From NCBI GenBank assembly GCA_964543125.1, contig CAZIWX010000003.1, positions 1 through 54,447 of the forward strand: a stretch of DNA of 54,447 bases. The letters run 5' to 3'. Position numbers and translations under genes: made by a program. The notes under the pieces are model-generated. The model had not been told where the DNA came from. It was given only the letters and a program-made list of their open reading frames with translations, and searched no databases. Of this stretch, positions 33,375-43,044 are shown piece after piece. This DNA comes from CAZIWX01 sp964543125 (GTDB taxonomy: Bacteria > Fidelibacterota > UBA8477). Position 1 is the stretch's first letter. Every line of letters starts with the position of its first letter.

Positions 33375-33802
33375 CCTGGTCAGCAGCCGGCCTGATTCAG
33401 GAGCTTGGATCTGGAAGTGGATGCACCCGCCCAAAAGGGTGGGAGGGATGGAGCCTTACGGCAAAGAAATGAAAACCGGTGAGAAAAGCATCCTGCGAGG
33501 GATTTTTTATGCAGCGCGGGTTGGACATCGCCGGGCTCGGCAATCCAATTTCAAAAATTACCGTTTGCCCATAATGCGCAACAGGCCGGGAATTCAAACT
33601 TATAGTGTTGAAAGTATCCCAAGCCCCGCTGGTGAGCGAATCCATGAATAGCTGCTCAGGTGAAATGACTTTGGTTTAACGGCCTACAATAACGTCGTAT
33701 AGATTCTCCACTCCTTAGAAAAATTTCCCCCAAAACAGGGTGATTATTGTTTTAATTTTGACACTTTGTTGTCGCACTGGGTAAATCTGTTCTTAAATTA
33801 CA
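33375..33802. other. Non-coding gap of about 430 bp
   Basis: Several short frames overlap here, none with a ribosome site or a recognisable protein. The last 130 bp are AT-rich and should hold the promoter of the following TPR gene. No repeats seen. Confidence 0.5.
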
Positions 33803-33874
33803 ATGTTTTACGAAAGGCTAAAATACGCACCGGTAGCGGTAACAACCGTTGCAACAGGGAAAAGAGCTGATTTT

Positions 33875-35422
33875 ATGGAAGAAACCGCCGAAACCATGCA
33901 ACCTGATAAAAATCTAATCGAGCTGCATGTAACGTTTTACGCTGATTATTTTCAGCAACTGGGGTTATGGGATTTCCCCATTTCTCAAAAGACTTTAGGA
34001 GCCCAAGAGGATTTCAACTTTGCAACCGGCATGACCCGGCCGGTTTTACAGGCACTCCAAGCCAATTTCTATGGAGCGGAAGGGAATTATCTCGCGGCCC
34101 GGAAATTGTTAACTAAAGCACTCCAACACTCGGAAATACGCTATTTTCGCAATCCAACCAGCAACAAAGCCGATGTACTGGCCTATGTCCTTTTTGAATG
34201 GGGTATATTTCAGGTTCGTCTGGAACAACCCGAGAGCGCCCTGGCCTATCTTGAGCAGGCCGGTGAACTGGCTCAATCCGGACCGTTTAAAGCCATTATC
34301 GATTACAAAATTCAGGTTTTGGCCGTTACGCCGCGTAAAAAAGCAGCCTACGCAAAACTTGAACAGCGGGTCATTGACCTGCGCGAGTTGAATCTCACCG
34401 CCGTTACGGTCCTGGGACTGCATCAATTGGGTGTTCTGGCAGACCAGGCTGATCAACCCAAGGTTGCAACCGCCTATTATGCCAATGCACTTGAATTAGC
34501 CAAAACCCGTGGCTATGAGTACCTGGTTTGGCGTATTCAAAGTTCCCAGGGATATTCCGCCATCCTGCAAAAGCACTACGATCGAGCCCGGGACATCCTG
34601 GATAAGATCGCTAATGGCGCCCCCAGTCCCCACCTTAAAGCTTTAGCCTGGGAAAATCTGGCCTTGATCTTTTTCAATCAGCAACAATATCCTCCGGCGG
34701 CCGATCTGGTTGAACGGGCCCTGGAATTGGTGCGTACAACCGGCGTAAACAGCCGGATTGCACCTCAATGCCTTTTTCTCGGCAACCTGTACACGGAATC
34801 TCTGGGTGAAGATGAAAAAGCGGCATACTACTATCAAATCGGTTTTGAACAGGTGATCAAACAGAGTGACGCCGGATTGCCATTAACCGGTGTGCGGGCC
34901 AAGGTCATCCAAGAATATGTGACTTTTATGCAAACCCGTGGTAGTGAATCTCAAACCTATCTTCCTAACCAGGCTCATTTTGAGTTTGCCTTGGGCAAAA
35001 AATGGCGTGAGATCATGGATTTGTTCCATTACAACCTGGTAATTTTCCATTTTAGTCACACCGGTAGAGGACGCGGACTCATCGCCCATTTGGACATGCC
35101 CGTCACCACTTTCTATTCACTGAAGGATCGTTTGTCCAAGCGTGGTTTTAAATTCCCGCGGAAACGGGATAAGAACTTCGAATTCAATCCGGATCACTAT
35201 CAGGATGGTGTACAGAATTACCTCCAGTTTCAGGCGGATAAAACCTGGAAAGAGATCAACAAGATTTTTGAAAAGGATATGATGGAATTTTTATATGCCA
35301 GTTATGGCTACAAGAAAACCCGTCTGTCGGAAATCCTGGACCTCAGCTATCCAATGGTGATCGCCAAGACCAAAGCGGTAACCGATGAAGACAATCAGTA
35401 CAATACATACAAACGCAAATAA
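33875..35422 (+). CDS. TPR protein with two C-terminal Fis-like helix-turn-helix units
   Basis: A 515-residue cytoplasmic protein. I choose the ATG at 33875, behind GGGAAAAGAG; the frame is open to 33803. Residues about 35-370 are helical repeats of TPR type (AQSGPFKAIIDYKIQ, ATAYYANALELAKTRG, YPPAADLVERALELV). The C-terminus contains two similar segments: GRGLIAHLDMPVTTFYSLKD and KKTRLSEILDLSYPMVIAK, each resembling a Fis/NtrC C-terminal helix-turn-helix. It is probably a transcription regulator or a scaffold with DNA-binding ends. A terminator follows. Confidence 0.7.
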   Translation: MEETAETMQPDKNLIELHVTFYADYFQQLGLWDFPISQKTLGAQEDFNFATGMTRPVLQALQANFYGAEGNYLAARKLLTKALQHSEIRYFRNPTSNKADVLAYVLFEWGIFQVRLEQPESALAYLEQAGELAQSGPFKAIIDYKIQVLAVTPRKKAAYAKLEQRVIDLRELNLTAVTVLGLHQLGVLADQADQPKVATAYYANALELAKTRGYEYLVWRIQSSQGYSAILQKHYDRARDILDKIANGAPSPHLKALAWENLALIFFNQQQYPPAADLVERALELVRTTGVNSRIAPQCLFLGNLYTESLGEDEKAAYYYQIGFEQVIKQSDAGLPLTGVRAKVIQEYVTFMQTRGSESQTYLPNQAHFEFALGKKWREIMDLFHYNLVIFHFSHTGRGRGLIAHLDMPVTTFYSLKDRLSKRGFKFPRKRDKNFEFNPDHYQDGVQNYLQFQADKTWKEINKIFEKDMMEFLYASYGYKKTRLSEILDLSYPMVIAKTKAVTDEDNQYNTYKRK

Positions 35423-35610
35423 TTGGACTTCACTTGTGTTCCGTCAACTGTCCAGTGTATAGAAAATCACGGGAATTTTAGTTGCTAACGAGGTGAATAT
35501 TTATAGCCTAGCCCCGGCCAGAGTTGAGATATTCAACACCGATAGTAATCCAAAAAACTAGACTCGGTTGCGCTAATACAGGGTTGACTCGGCACTAACC
35601 CAGCCAACCC

Positions 35611-35634
35611 AAGGCAGCCTTTCCTGCTTTTTTT
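35611..35634 (+). terminator. Terminator of the TPR gene
   Basis: Stem AAGGCAG/CTGCTTT with one G-T wobble, 6-nt loop and a following T run. It abuts the dinB stop. Confidence 0.6.
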
Positions 35635-36703
35635 ATTTTAATCCTGGTAATGTCAACTGTCCGCCACCCGGACTGAAATTACTGCAACCGACGCCGATTA
35701 AGCGGACCGGATTTCCCGGTACCCATACCCCGGATAACAAAGTGCGAACCACCTGGTGCATGATTTCGTGATCCGCGGTTGGTTCGGAGAGCGTGAGCTG
35801 GCGGGTTTGGGTAGTAAAATCCGGCCAGCGAATTTTAATCTGAATCGTTTGCGCCTGTATCTGCTCCCGTATTAATTGTTGCGCTAATTTTTTTACCAGC
35901 TGGCCCAAGATTGTATCCAATTCTACTGGATCACGGATATCCTGACTAAAGGTTCGCTCCTGACTGACGGATTTGGCCTCATGCTCCGGCGCCACGGGCC
36001 GATCATCCAAGCCCTTGGCCCAGTGTGCCATTTCAAGGCCCCATTTCCCGAACTTTTTTACCAGATCGCCGGTTGGCATCCTGGCCAATTCCGCGACCCG
36101 GCGAATTCCCTGAGCGGCCAGGCGCGCAGTCATTTTCGGGCCAATTCCAGGAATTTTCCTCACCTCCAGGGGCGCTATGAATGCCGCCTCTTCGCCGGGC
36201 GCCACCACGGTGAAACCGTTGGGCTTGTTAAAGTCCGAGGCGATCTTGGCTATCATTTTATTCGTGGCCAGCCCCACCGAATTGGCCAGGCCGATGTCCC
36301 GTTTAATTTTGGTCTGTAAGGCTTTGACTTGAGGAATGACAGCATGCCAATTATCGACGGCGGCGGTAAAATCCAGATACGCTTCATCGATACTCGTTTG
36401 TTCAATCACCGGTACAGCAGTCTTCAAAATACCCATGACAATTCGGGAATACATCTGATATAGCGATCGCTGTAGTGGTAGAATGACCAAATCCGGACAC
36501 ATTTGCTGTGCCCGGAACATGGACATCGCCGAGTGGATGCCGTACTCCCGCGCCTTGTAGGATGCTGCCGCGACAACACCCCGTTGTTCCGGCCGGCCAC
36601 CAACCACCAGCGGCTTTTCCGCCAATTCAGGCTTACGCAAAATTTCCACCGAACAGTAAAAAGCATCCAGGTCAAAGTGGGCGATTGAACGAGGCGATTC
36701 CAT
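35633..36703 (-). CDS. dinB: DNA polymerase IV
   Basis: A 356-residue Y-family translesion polymerase. Catalytic carboxylates lie in HFDLDAFYCSVE at the N-terminus and SIDEAYLD near residue 105; helix-hairpin-helix text (KIPGIGPKMTARLAAQGI) and the little-finger domain follow. Length is normal (about 350). It is divergent from fumC, with a 23-bp dyad just upstream that may be an SOS-type operator. The gene lacks a visible C-terminal beta-clamp peptide of QLxLF type, though GGQLTLPGL at the end is a good match for a weak clamp motif. Confidence 0.95.
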   Translation of the reverse strand: MESPRSIAHFDLDAFYCSVEILRKPELAEKPLVVGGRPEQRGVVAAASYKAREYGIHSAMSMFRAQQMCPDLVILPLQRSLYQMYSRIVMGILKTAVPVIEQTSIDEAYLDFTAAVDNWHAVIPQVKALQTKIKRDIGLANSVGLATNKMIAKIASDFNKPNGFTVVAPGEEAAFIAPLEVRKIPGIGPKMTARLAAQGIRRVAELARMPTGDLVKKFGKWGLEMAHWAKGLDDRPVAPEHEAKSVSQERTFSQDIRDPVELDTILGQLVKKLAQQLIREQIQAQTIQIKIRWPDFTTQTRQLTLSEPTADHEIMHQVVRTLLSGVWVPGNPVRLIGVGCSNFSPGGGQLTLPGLK

Positions 36704-36711
36704 CTATTTGG

Positions 36712-36734
36712 AATATCCCGCTAACGGGGATATT
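36712..36734. promoter_or_regulatory. Inverted repeat between dinB and fumC
   Basis: Perfect 8-bp arms AATATCCC/GGGATATT with a 7-bp spacer, 9 bp upstream of the dinB start and about 44 bp upstream of fumC. Possible operator for dinB (damage response) or a shared site. Confidence 0.45.
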
Positions 36735-36777
36735 TTCAATTTATATTTGCAGCAGCTAAACAGCTAAAGGAGCATCT

Positions 36778-38166
36778 ATGGATTTCCGCACCGAGACCGA
36801 CAGCATGGGTGAAGTAAAAGTCCCCATCGATAAATACTATGGCGCCCAGACCGCGCGCTCGCTTAACAATTTTAAGATCGGTACCGATCATTTTCCCCGT
36901 GAACTGATCCGGGCGCTGGGTATTCTGAAACAGGCCGCGGCACAAACCAATCTGGAGTTGGGATTAATTCCGGCAAATAAAGCGGGCTGGATCATTGCGG
37001 CGGGTCGGGAAGTAACTGATGGCAAACTGGATGATCACTTCCCGCTGGTGGTCTGGCAAACCGGCAGCGGCACCCAAACCAACATGAACGCCAACGAGGT
37101 CATCGCCAATCGCGCCATTGAGCTGGCCGGTGGAATGCCGGGCAGTAAACAGCCGGTCCATCCCAATGATGATGTTAATAAAGGCCAATCTTCAAACGAC
37201 ACTTTCCCCACTGCCATGCATATCGCCGCCGTAGAACAGTGGGTGCGGCACTTAATTCCGGCGGTTGTTGACCTGAAAAACACCTTTGCCGCGAAAGGCC
37301 GGGCTTTCGCCACGCTCGTCAAAATCGGCCGTACGCACCTAATGGACGCGGTGCCGCTGACTTTGGGACAGGAATTTTCCGGCTATGTGCGGCAACTGGA
37401 TTTGGCTGAATCCAGGCTCACCACTGCTTTGGAGGGGCTGTATGATCTGGCGCTGGGCGGGACTGCCGTGGGCACCGGACTGAATACACATCCGCGGTTT
37501 GCCGTAAAAGCCGCCGCTCAGATTGCAAAGATCACCGGATTGCCCTTCCGGTCCGCACCCAACAAATTTGAAGCGTTGGCTGCCCATGATGCTTTGGTCT
37601 TTGCTCACGGGGTTTTAAAAACACTGGCCGCGGCCCTCATGAAAATCGCCAATGATATCCGCTGGTTGGCCTCCGGTCCCCGGTGCGGAATTGGTGAACT
37701 CACCATCCCGGCCAACGAACCCGGCAGCTCCATCATGCCCGGCAAGGTGAATCCCACCCAATGCGAAGCCCTGACCATGGTTTGTGCTCAGGTGATGGGC
37801 AACGACGTAGCCGTTAATATTGGTGGAATGTCCGGAAATTTCGAGTTGAATGTCTTCAAACCGTTGATCATCTATAATTTCCTCCACTCCACGCGGATTC
37901 TGACGGATGCCATGAACTCCTTTAACCAGAACTGCGCGGTGGGAATCGAACCCAACGATCCGATGATCAGACACTATCTGGACCGGTCACTCATGTTGGT
38001 GACGGCCCTCAATCCGAAAATCGGTTATGACCAGGCAGCTAAAGTGGCTAAAAAAGCCTATACCGGGGGTATTACGTTGCGTGAGGCGGCGATCCGGCTT
38101 GGATTTCTTTCCGGCGCGGAATTTGATGCCCTGGTACAGCCCGAAAAAATGACCGGCACCCGCTAA
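36778..38166 (+). CDS. fumC: Class II fumarate hydratase
   Basis: A 462-residue homotetrameric, iron-free fumarase of the citric acid cycle. Signatures: TETDSMGEVKVP, GSGTQTNMNANEVIANRA, GQSSNDTFPTAMH, GRTHLMDAVPLTLGQEFSGY and the catalytic-serine loop GSSIMPGKVNPTQCE. Length equals that of E. coli FumC (467). AAAGGAG precedes the ATG. The DUF4442 gene follows after 30 bp and may be cotranscribed. Confidence 0.96.
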   Translation: MDFRTETDSMGEVKVPIDKYYGAQTARSLNNFKIGTDHFPRELIRALGILKQAAAQTNLELGLIPANKAGWIIAAGREVTDGKLDDHFPLVVWQTGSGTQTNMNANEVIANRAIELAGGMPGSKQPVHPNDDVNKGQSSNDTFPTAMHIAAVEQWVRHLIPAVVDLKNTFAAKGRAFATLVKIGRTHLMDAVPLTLGQEFSGYVRQLDLAESRLTTALEGLYDLALGGTAVGTGLNTHPRFAVKAAAQIAKITGLPFRSAPNKFEALAAHDALVFAHGVLKTLAAALMKIANDIRWLASGPRCGIGELTIPANEPGSSIMPGKVNPTQCEALTMVCAQVMGNDVAVNIGGMSGNFELNVFKPLIIYNFLHSTRILTDAMNSFNQNCAVGIEPNDPMIRHYLDRSLMLVTALNPKIGYDQAAKVAKKAYTGGITLREAAIRLGFLSGAEFDALVQPEKMTGTR

Positions 38167-38196
38167 TAAAAACTCGTCCTGCCAAGGAGATCCTGT

Positions 38197-38685
38197 ATGC
38201 CTTTGTTGTCCGATGCTCAACGCGCCACCTGGTATGTGTGGCTGTTTGGAAAAACCAAGATTCCGCTGCTGGCGTACTGCCACCCCAAAGTTTTGGAAAT
38301 TAATGCCGCCACCTGCTCCATCCGGATTGCCCTGCGCCGGCGCACTCATAATCACCTGCGTTCCATGTACATCGCGGTTTTTGCCGTAGGCGCGGATTTA
38401 GCTGGCGGACTCATCGCCATGAACACCATTCGCAAACGGCATTTGAACATTTCGCTGGTATTTAAGGACTATCAGGCCGAATTCCTGAGACGCGCCGAGA
38501 GTGATGTAACATTCGCTTGCGAGGATGGACCCACGATTCAATCCGCCATTCAGGAGGCCTTACAGACTGGTGAGCGAGTGTCTCTGCCGGTCCATGTCAG
38601 GGCTACGGTTGTGGAGCAAAATGAAGTGGTTCCGGTGGCGAATATGATTCTCACCCTGTCACTTAAATCCCGTCCACACGTGTAA
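38197..38685 (+). CDS. DUF4442 hotdog-fold protein
   Basis: A 162-residue protein with a hotdog-thioesterase pattern of the PaaI/DUF4442 type: SIRIALRRRTHNHLRSMYIAVFAVGADLAGG, where the Asn/Asp-like residues near HNHL occupy the thioesterase active-site helix. AAGGAG precedes the ATG. It likely binds or hydrolyses an acyl-CoA, but members of this family are mostly uncharacterised. Confidence 0.78.
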   Translation: MPLLSDAQRATWYVWLFGKTKIPLLAYCHPKVLEINAATCSIRIALRRRTHNHLRSMYIAVFAVGADLAGGLIAMNTIRKRHLNISLVFKDYQAEFLRRAESDVTFACEDGPTIQSAIQEALQTGERVSLPVHVRATVVEQNEVVPVANMILTLSLKSRPHV

Positions 38686-38730
38686 ACGGCGGCTTATTTT
38701 AAATAATTGATTGTAATTCGAACAATTGGG

Positions 38731-39636
38731 TTAGTTAGGCTTAGGCGCGAACCGGTATAGTACCGGCCGGTGGTCGGAAACCAGAGAAATGTAGTCTGAC
38801 ATATACGCATCCAGGCGGAGGGTTTGCGTTGTGGCGGTGAGATTCTCATCAAACAAAGCCTTACTAATCAAAACATTATCCAGAAAACTGGGCCAACCCG
38901 GATAGGAATCGTTGATGTTGGAAGAGGCCCATGCCAAATCCCGGGTAGTATACTTGAAGTTGACCGTATCGGTCAAAAACGCCGAAAAACTCAGCGCCCC
39001 CGAATCCGTAGAGAGATCATCATTCCAATCACCAACTACGATAAAATTGCTATCGGGTCCGGCTGCTATCTGGTCTAATAAATAATCGTGGATCAGGGTG
39101 GTGGCTGCCTCGCGGCGCTGAATATTTTCATTTCCGCTCATGGCTTTGAGATGAATGTCCAGGATGGCAAAATCATAACTGCCGGAATCCGTATCTGCCG
39201 TGAATCGCACCATCAACGGATAGCGGCCGGCAAAAGCATAACCGTCGTTGGTAAACAGCTCAAGGGTATCCCGGGGAATCAATAACGCCGGTTTGTACAA
39301 AATTCCGAGCATGAGATAATCAGTCTGAACCGACTTGATAAGATTATACCGGGGCAGTTGCCGCGCCAATTTTTCGAATTGGGACATGGTGTAAATTTCC
39401 TGAACACAGACAATATCGGCATCCAGCGAATCCAGGATCATCCGCACCCGTGCAACCTCATTGTTGCCATGCTCCGGAAAATAGCGCAGGTTCCAAGTCA
39501 CCACCTCGAGGGTTTCAGTCCGGTCAACCGATGGCAGGCTGAAACTATGGTTCGAGACGGTGGGCTCGGCGCAAGCCACCAACCAACCGATCAGCAACCC
39601 GATCAGGGTAAATTGGGGGAAATCGCGTTTCTGCAT
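38731..39636 (-). CDS. Endonuclease/exonuclease/phosphatase (EEP) family lipoprotein
   Basis: A 301-residue protein. Lipobox L19-V-A-C22 predicts lipid anchoring outside the cytoplasm. The EEP (DNase I-like) core is complete: VVTWNLRYFP with catalytic Asn, VQEI with metal-binding Glu, LDIHLKA, GDWNDD and the terminal SDHRP, where Asp and His act. Family members cut DNA, RNA or phosphoesters; with extracellular location a nuclease is likely. It is the last gene of the minus-strand operon and closely resembles the EEP part of the fusion protein upstream. Confidence 0.88.
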   Translation of the reverse strand: MQKRDFPQFTLIGLLIGWLVACAEPTVSNHSFSLPSVDRTETLEVVTWNLRYFPEHGNNEVARVRMILDSLDADIVCVQEIYTMSQFEKLARQLPRYNLIKSVQTDYLMLGILYKPALLIPRDTLELFTNDGYAFAGRYPLMVRFTADTDSGSYDFAILDIHLKAMSGNENIQRREAATTLIHDYLLDQIAAGPDSNFIVVGDWNDDLSTDSGALSFSAFLTDTVNFKYTTRDLAWASSNINDSYPGWPSFLDNVLISKALFDENLTATTQTLRLDAYMSDYISLVSDHRPVLYRFAPKPN

Positions 39637-39674
39637 CTATTGATCTGGCTAACTAACCGAAGAATTATTGGGTT

Positions 39675-41678
39675 TTACTGAACCGGAATGCGCATCAAAA
39701 CCGGCCGGTGATCCGACACCACCGATTTATAGTTTTCCCAGCCGCCAAACCACTTTTTAACCGGCAGGGTTTGGATAAAGCCGCTGGTTTCATAAGCTTT
39801 GAATAGGCTCCGGCTGATGAGAATCTGATCCAGGAAGCTGGGCCAGTCGGGATAAGATGCCTGATCCGGATCGGAAGCAATATCGGCGGTGGCGAAACGA
39901 AAATGCATCGGATCTTCTAAAAATGCCGGGAAAGATTGTTCTTGCCCCACATCGGTCACATCGTCATTCCAGTCTCCGAGAACGATGATATTTTCCAGGC
40001 CATAATCCTGCAACCGCCGCAGATAAGTATGCAATTCCGCCACCGCCTTTTTACGGCGGTTGAGTCCGTCGCCACAGCATTTCATGTGGATATTTACGAT
40101 GGTGAGCTGCATCTGTTTATCTCCAAAGCGCCAAAGAAAATCTACCCGCAGTGGCGGCCGGCCGGCGAAATTATAATCATCCTCCGCAAAAGGCTCCACC
40201 CGGCCCAGCGGCGTTAATACATCTTTACGGTAGATGACGGCTTGATCGTAAAACGACGACTGCCGGGTCAGGATATATCCGTATTGGGGCAGCGATGCGA
40301 GAAGATCTTCAAAACTTTGCACACTGCCGATTTCCTGAACGGCGTAAACATCGGCGCCGATGTCATTCATTACTTCGGACACACTGTTGATGGTGGAATC
40401 AGCCGCCTTAGGGAAATGCTCCATATTCCAGGTCATTACCTCCAAGGCATCCCAGTGATTAAAGCCGGGAATCGTGTAATTATTTTGCAATGGAGCACCC
40501 GGGATCGTATCGAGGGATGCGAATGAAAGTGGTGGGATGTTACGAATGACACTGAGTTTGCGGCTGTAATCCGGCTTTTGCCAGGCCTTTGCGTTGGCGC
40601 GTTGGGCCAGAGCGTGAAATTCGGTGGCCAGGGCTTCATCCGGTGTCACATCATCCGTAGATAAGGTGATGAGACCGCCCCGCTTGGTAGGCAGGCTGTA
40701 GCCGGATAATTGCCGTGTGGTTTTGTCGATATAGAGCGTCACATGACCGATATTGCTGCCATTGCCATAGCCTTGAAAAACCAGCGTGTGGGTATCCGGG
40801 TCTTCCCAGGGATAATTATACCCGGCGGTAATATGACCGGAGAACACAGCGTCAATGCCCGGCGCCAGGTGGGCCAACTGTAATGAATTTACCGGTGCGT
40901 TCTGGAAATTTTCTTCCGTGGTGGATTCAACCGTTTCATCATAGGCCCGTTCACGGCCATAGGGCACGCCCAAATGCGCCAGCGCGAGAATGATCGTGGC
41001 GCCCCGATCCTTCAAATCGTTTATCAAGCCGCCGGCCACATTCAAACTATTCTTAAAGACCAAACCGCGGGTGAGTTGTGGCCGCAATAAACCGGGAGTT
41101 TCCGACGTTGTGACACCGAACAGGCCGACTTTGATGTTGCCAAAAGTGTAAACCACGGCCGGTCGCGCAAAATCCACCGGCTCATGGGTGACTTGATCCA
41201 CGATATTGCCTGCTAAAAACGGGAACCGCGCCATCCGCGCCAACCGTTCCACATTGTTTACCCCAAACATGAATTCGAAGGTTCCCAGGGCTGCCGCATC
41301 ATACTGCATGCGGTTCATCCATTTGAGGATCGTCCGGCCGGAATCGGAAATGCCCAAAGGCGTTCCCTGATAGAAATTACCCGCATCCAGCAACAGTACG
41401 CCAGCGCCTTCAGCGGCGGCCGCTTTCCGAACCTGCTGCACATAGGTATACATGCTGGCGCCCCCACCCAGGTCCGGTGGAAATTCCGGATTCATGAACC
41501 AGGCTTTGCTCAGGTCAATGGCGCCATGCAGGTCGTTGGTGAAAAGAACCTGTAGTTTGAAAAAACGACCATTCTCAAAGTGGGGCGGGTAGAGCTGAGG
41601 TTGGCCCCATACACTGGAAACCACAACAGCTATTAAAACAGCGCTAAATTTGAGACGGAAGCGGACTAAAAATTTCAT
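39675..41678 (-). CDS. Degenerate 5'-nucleotidase fused to an EEP nuclease domain
   Basis: A 667-residue exported protein (signal peptide about 1-25). Residues 40 to about 370 follow the UshA-type metallophosphatase, but several metal ligands are replaced: the motif-2 Asp is N101 (LDAGNFYQG), the GNHE motif reads GTFE (T133, F134) and GHxH reads GHIT (T284). D49, H51, H235 and H282 remain. Residues 410-667 are an intact EEP domain (TWNMEH, E449, GDWNDD, SDHRP). I infer a nuclease whose phosphatase part is a scaffold or has altered activity. The start lies 12 bp after the preceding gene in the operon. Confidence 0.88.
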   Translation of the reverse strand: MKFLVRFRLKFSAVLIAVVVSSVWGQPQLYPPHFENGRFFKLQVLFTNDLHGAIDLSKAWFMNPEFPPDLGGGASMYTYVQQVRKAAAAEGAGVLLLDAGNFYQGTPLGISDSGRTILKWMNRMQYDAAALGTFEFMFGVNNVERLARMARFPFLAGNIVDQVTHEPVDFARPAVVYTFGNIKVGLFGVTTSETPGLLRPQLTRGLVFKNSLNVAGGLINDLKDRGATIILALAHLGVPYGRERAYDETVESTTEENFQNAPVNSLQLAHLAPGIDAVFSGHITAGYNYPWEDPDTHTLVFQGYGNGSNIGHVTLYIDKTTRQLSGYSLPTKRGGLITLSTDDVTPDEALATEFHALAQRANAKAWQKPDYSRKLSVIRNIPPLSFASLDTIPGAPLQNNYTIPGFNHWDALEVMTWNMEHFPKAADSTINSVSEVMNDIGADVYAVQEIGSVQSFEDLLASLPQYGYILTRQSSFYDQAVIYRKDVLTPLGRVEPFAEDDYNFAGRPPLRVDFLWRFGDKQMQLTIVNIHMKCCGDGLNRRKKAVAELHTYLRRLQDYGLENIIVLGDWNDDVTDVGQEQSFPAFLEDPMHFRFATADIASDPDQASYPDWPSFLDQILISRSLFKAYETSGFIQTLPVKKWFGGWENYKSVVSDHRPVLMRIPVQ

Positions 41679-41690
41679 TAACGCGGCCTG

Positions 41691-43016
41691 CTAAAGCCCG
41701 TAGGACAGGGTCAGAGCAAATTCAGTGACGGTTTCCCTCACCGATTCATTGCCGGTGTGGGTTTCTGCCGCGGCCGGGAATAGATCCGGATACTTGTAAT
41801 TCACCTTGCCAAGCCGGATCGCCGTATCCAGGGTTAGCGCGTCCCAGCGATAGCCGGAGCCCAGCGTCACCCAGGTTTGGTCCAGTTCCCTGGCCAGAGG
41901 CGAACCGGCGTAAATCAGGCCGGCCCGGAAGGGCATGCCATTAAACAGATCGTGCTCCACGCCACCCCTGAAAGTGAGGGTTTGATGCAGTAAGGTGGAA
42001 TATCCGCCCGAGCCCGGCAAGGAATCCGCATAGCTGATCTTGAACTGACTCCAATCCATGTACGCAACCTCGAAATAGGCTTTGGTTCGCATGAGATTAG
42101 TGGGTTGCAGCCGAAAACCCAGCATCATTTTTTCGGGCAGGGTTTGGGTATAAGTAGTGGTCGTGTCGACCAAAAGGTAACCCGGATAAAGTGCCGTGGT
42201 GGCGAAGTAGGGAACTTCCCAGGCGGATTTAAAGGTCATCTCGGGACCCGACTCCATGGCAAAAGCCAATCGGAAACGGGGTGAGACATCAAAACTCATA
42301 CCCAACCGGTAAATCGTGGCAACCTTATCCAGGGAATAATTCATGGACTGAACATTAGTGGTATCCGTATCCAGCGCCTCATCTTTTGTAATGACCACCG
42401 TCCCCCGGGTGCTGTTCAAATTAGCGGCGGTGAGAAATCCCAATGAAACGCCGAGCTTCAGTTTTGATAAGGCGCCGCTGAACCCAACCGTGTTTTCACT
42501 GATCAAGCCCGAGCGTTCCAGCTTGAAAATCCCTACCAGCGGATCCCGGTTGTAATTGGACGAATTACGATTTCCCCGCACATCTTCACTATAACGGTAG
42601 TACGGACTCCAATAGGGCGCGGTGCCGAGGCCAACCGCAAACATTCCTTTTGACCACACCGCACCACCGGCATAAGTGGATTGCCAGCTCTCCATAATGT
42701 TATAAGTATTGGCCGTCACCTGGTCGCCGAACTGGTCGATCATGGGATAAGAGCGGGTCTCCAGGATATGCTTGCTCAGGAGCGATCCATCGAAATACCA
42801 GGTGGAGCTATTGCCTAAAAGGGCTGGATTCGTAAACAGATTGCCGGAACCCAGCGATTCACTGACACCGATTTCACCCAGCGCCAGGGAGCGGGCATTC
42901 CCCGGCCGAACCCGGCCATCCGCATTGGCATTGAAATAGGTTTGTCCCCAGCTGACACTGAGTAACAAGCCGGCCGTGAGTCCCAGTTTTATCCCCAGGG
43001 AAAAATATTTTTTCAT
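41691..43016 (-). CDS. Outer-membrane beta-barrel protein
   Basis: A 441-residue protein. The ATG at 43016 has AAGGTGG 7 bp upstream and is followed by a signal peptide (LGLTAGLLLSVSWGQ); the longer open frame from 43055 overlaps the previous stop. The beginning NARSLALGEIGVSESLGSG and NLFTNPALL resemble PorV/UPF0164 (OmpP1/FadL-like) barrels, and the end FALTLSYGL is a barrel strand. Its role in the operon is unknown; it may support export or uptake. Confidence 0.72.
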   Translation of the reverse strand: MKKYFSLGIKLGLTAGLLLSVSWGQTYFNANADGRVRPGNARSLALGEIGVSESLGSGNLFTNPALLGNSSTWYFDGSLLSKHILETRSYPMIDQFGDQVTANTYNIMESWQSTYAGGAVWSKGMFAVGLGTAPYWSPYYRYSEDVRGNRNSSNYNRDPLVGIFKLERSGLISENTVGFSGALSKLKLGVSLGFLTAANLNSTRGTVVITKDEALDTDTTNVQSMNYSLDKVATIYRLGMSFDVSPRFRLAFAMESGPEMTFKSAWEVPYFATTALYPGYLLVDTTTTYTQTLPEKMMLGFRLQPTNLMRTKAYFEVAYMDWSQFKISYADSLPGSGGYSTLLHQTLTFRGGVEHDLFNGMPFRAGLIYAGSPLARELDQTWVTLGSGYRWDALTLDTAIRLGKVNYKYPDLFPAAAETHTGNESVRETVTEFALTLSYGL

Positions 43017-43044
43017 CTTTTTGCCACCTTCGTTCATGGGCATC

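Noticed and set aside
32952..33434. 160-codon minus-strand frame over the arsR relic
   Set aside because: No ribosome site and no family; it runs opposite both the arsR pseudogene and the CNC frame.
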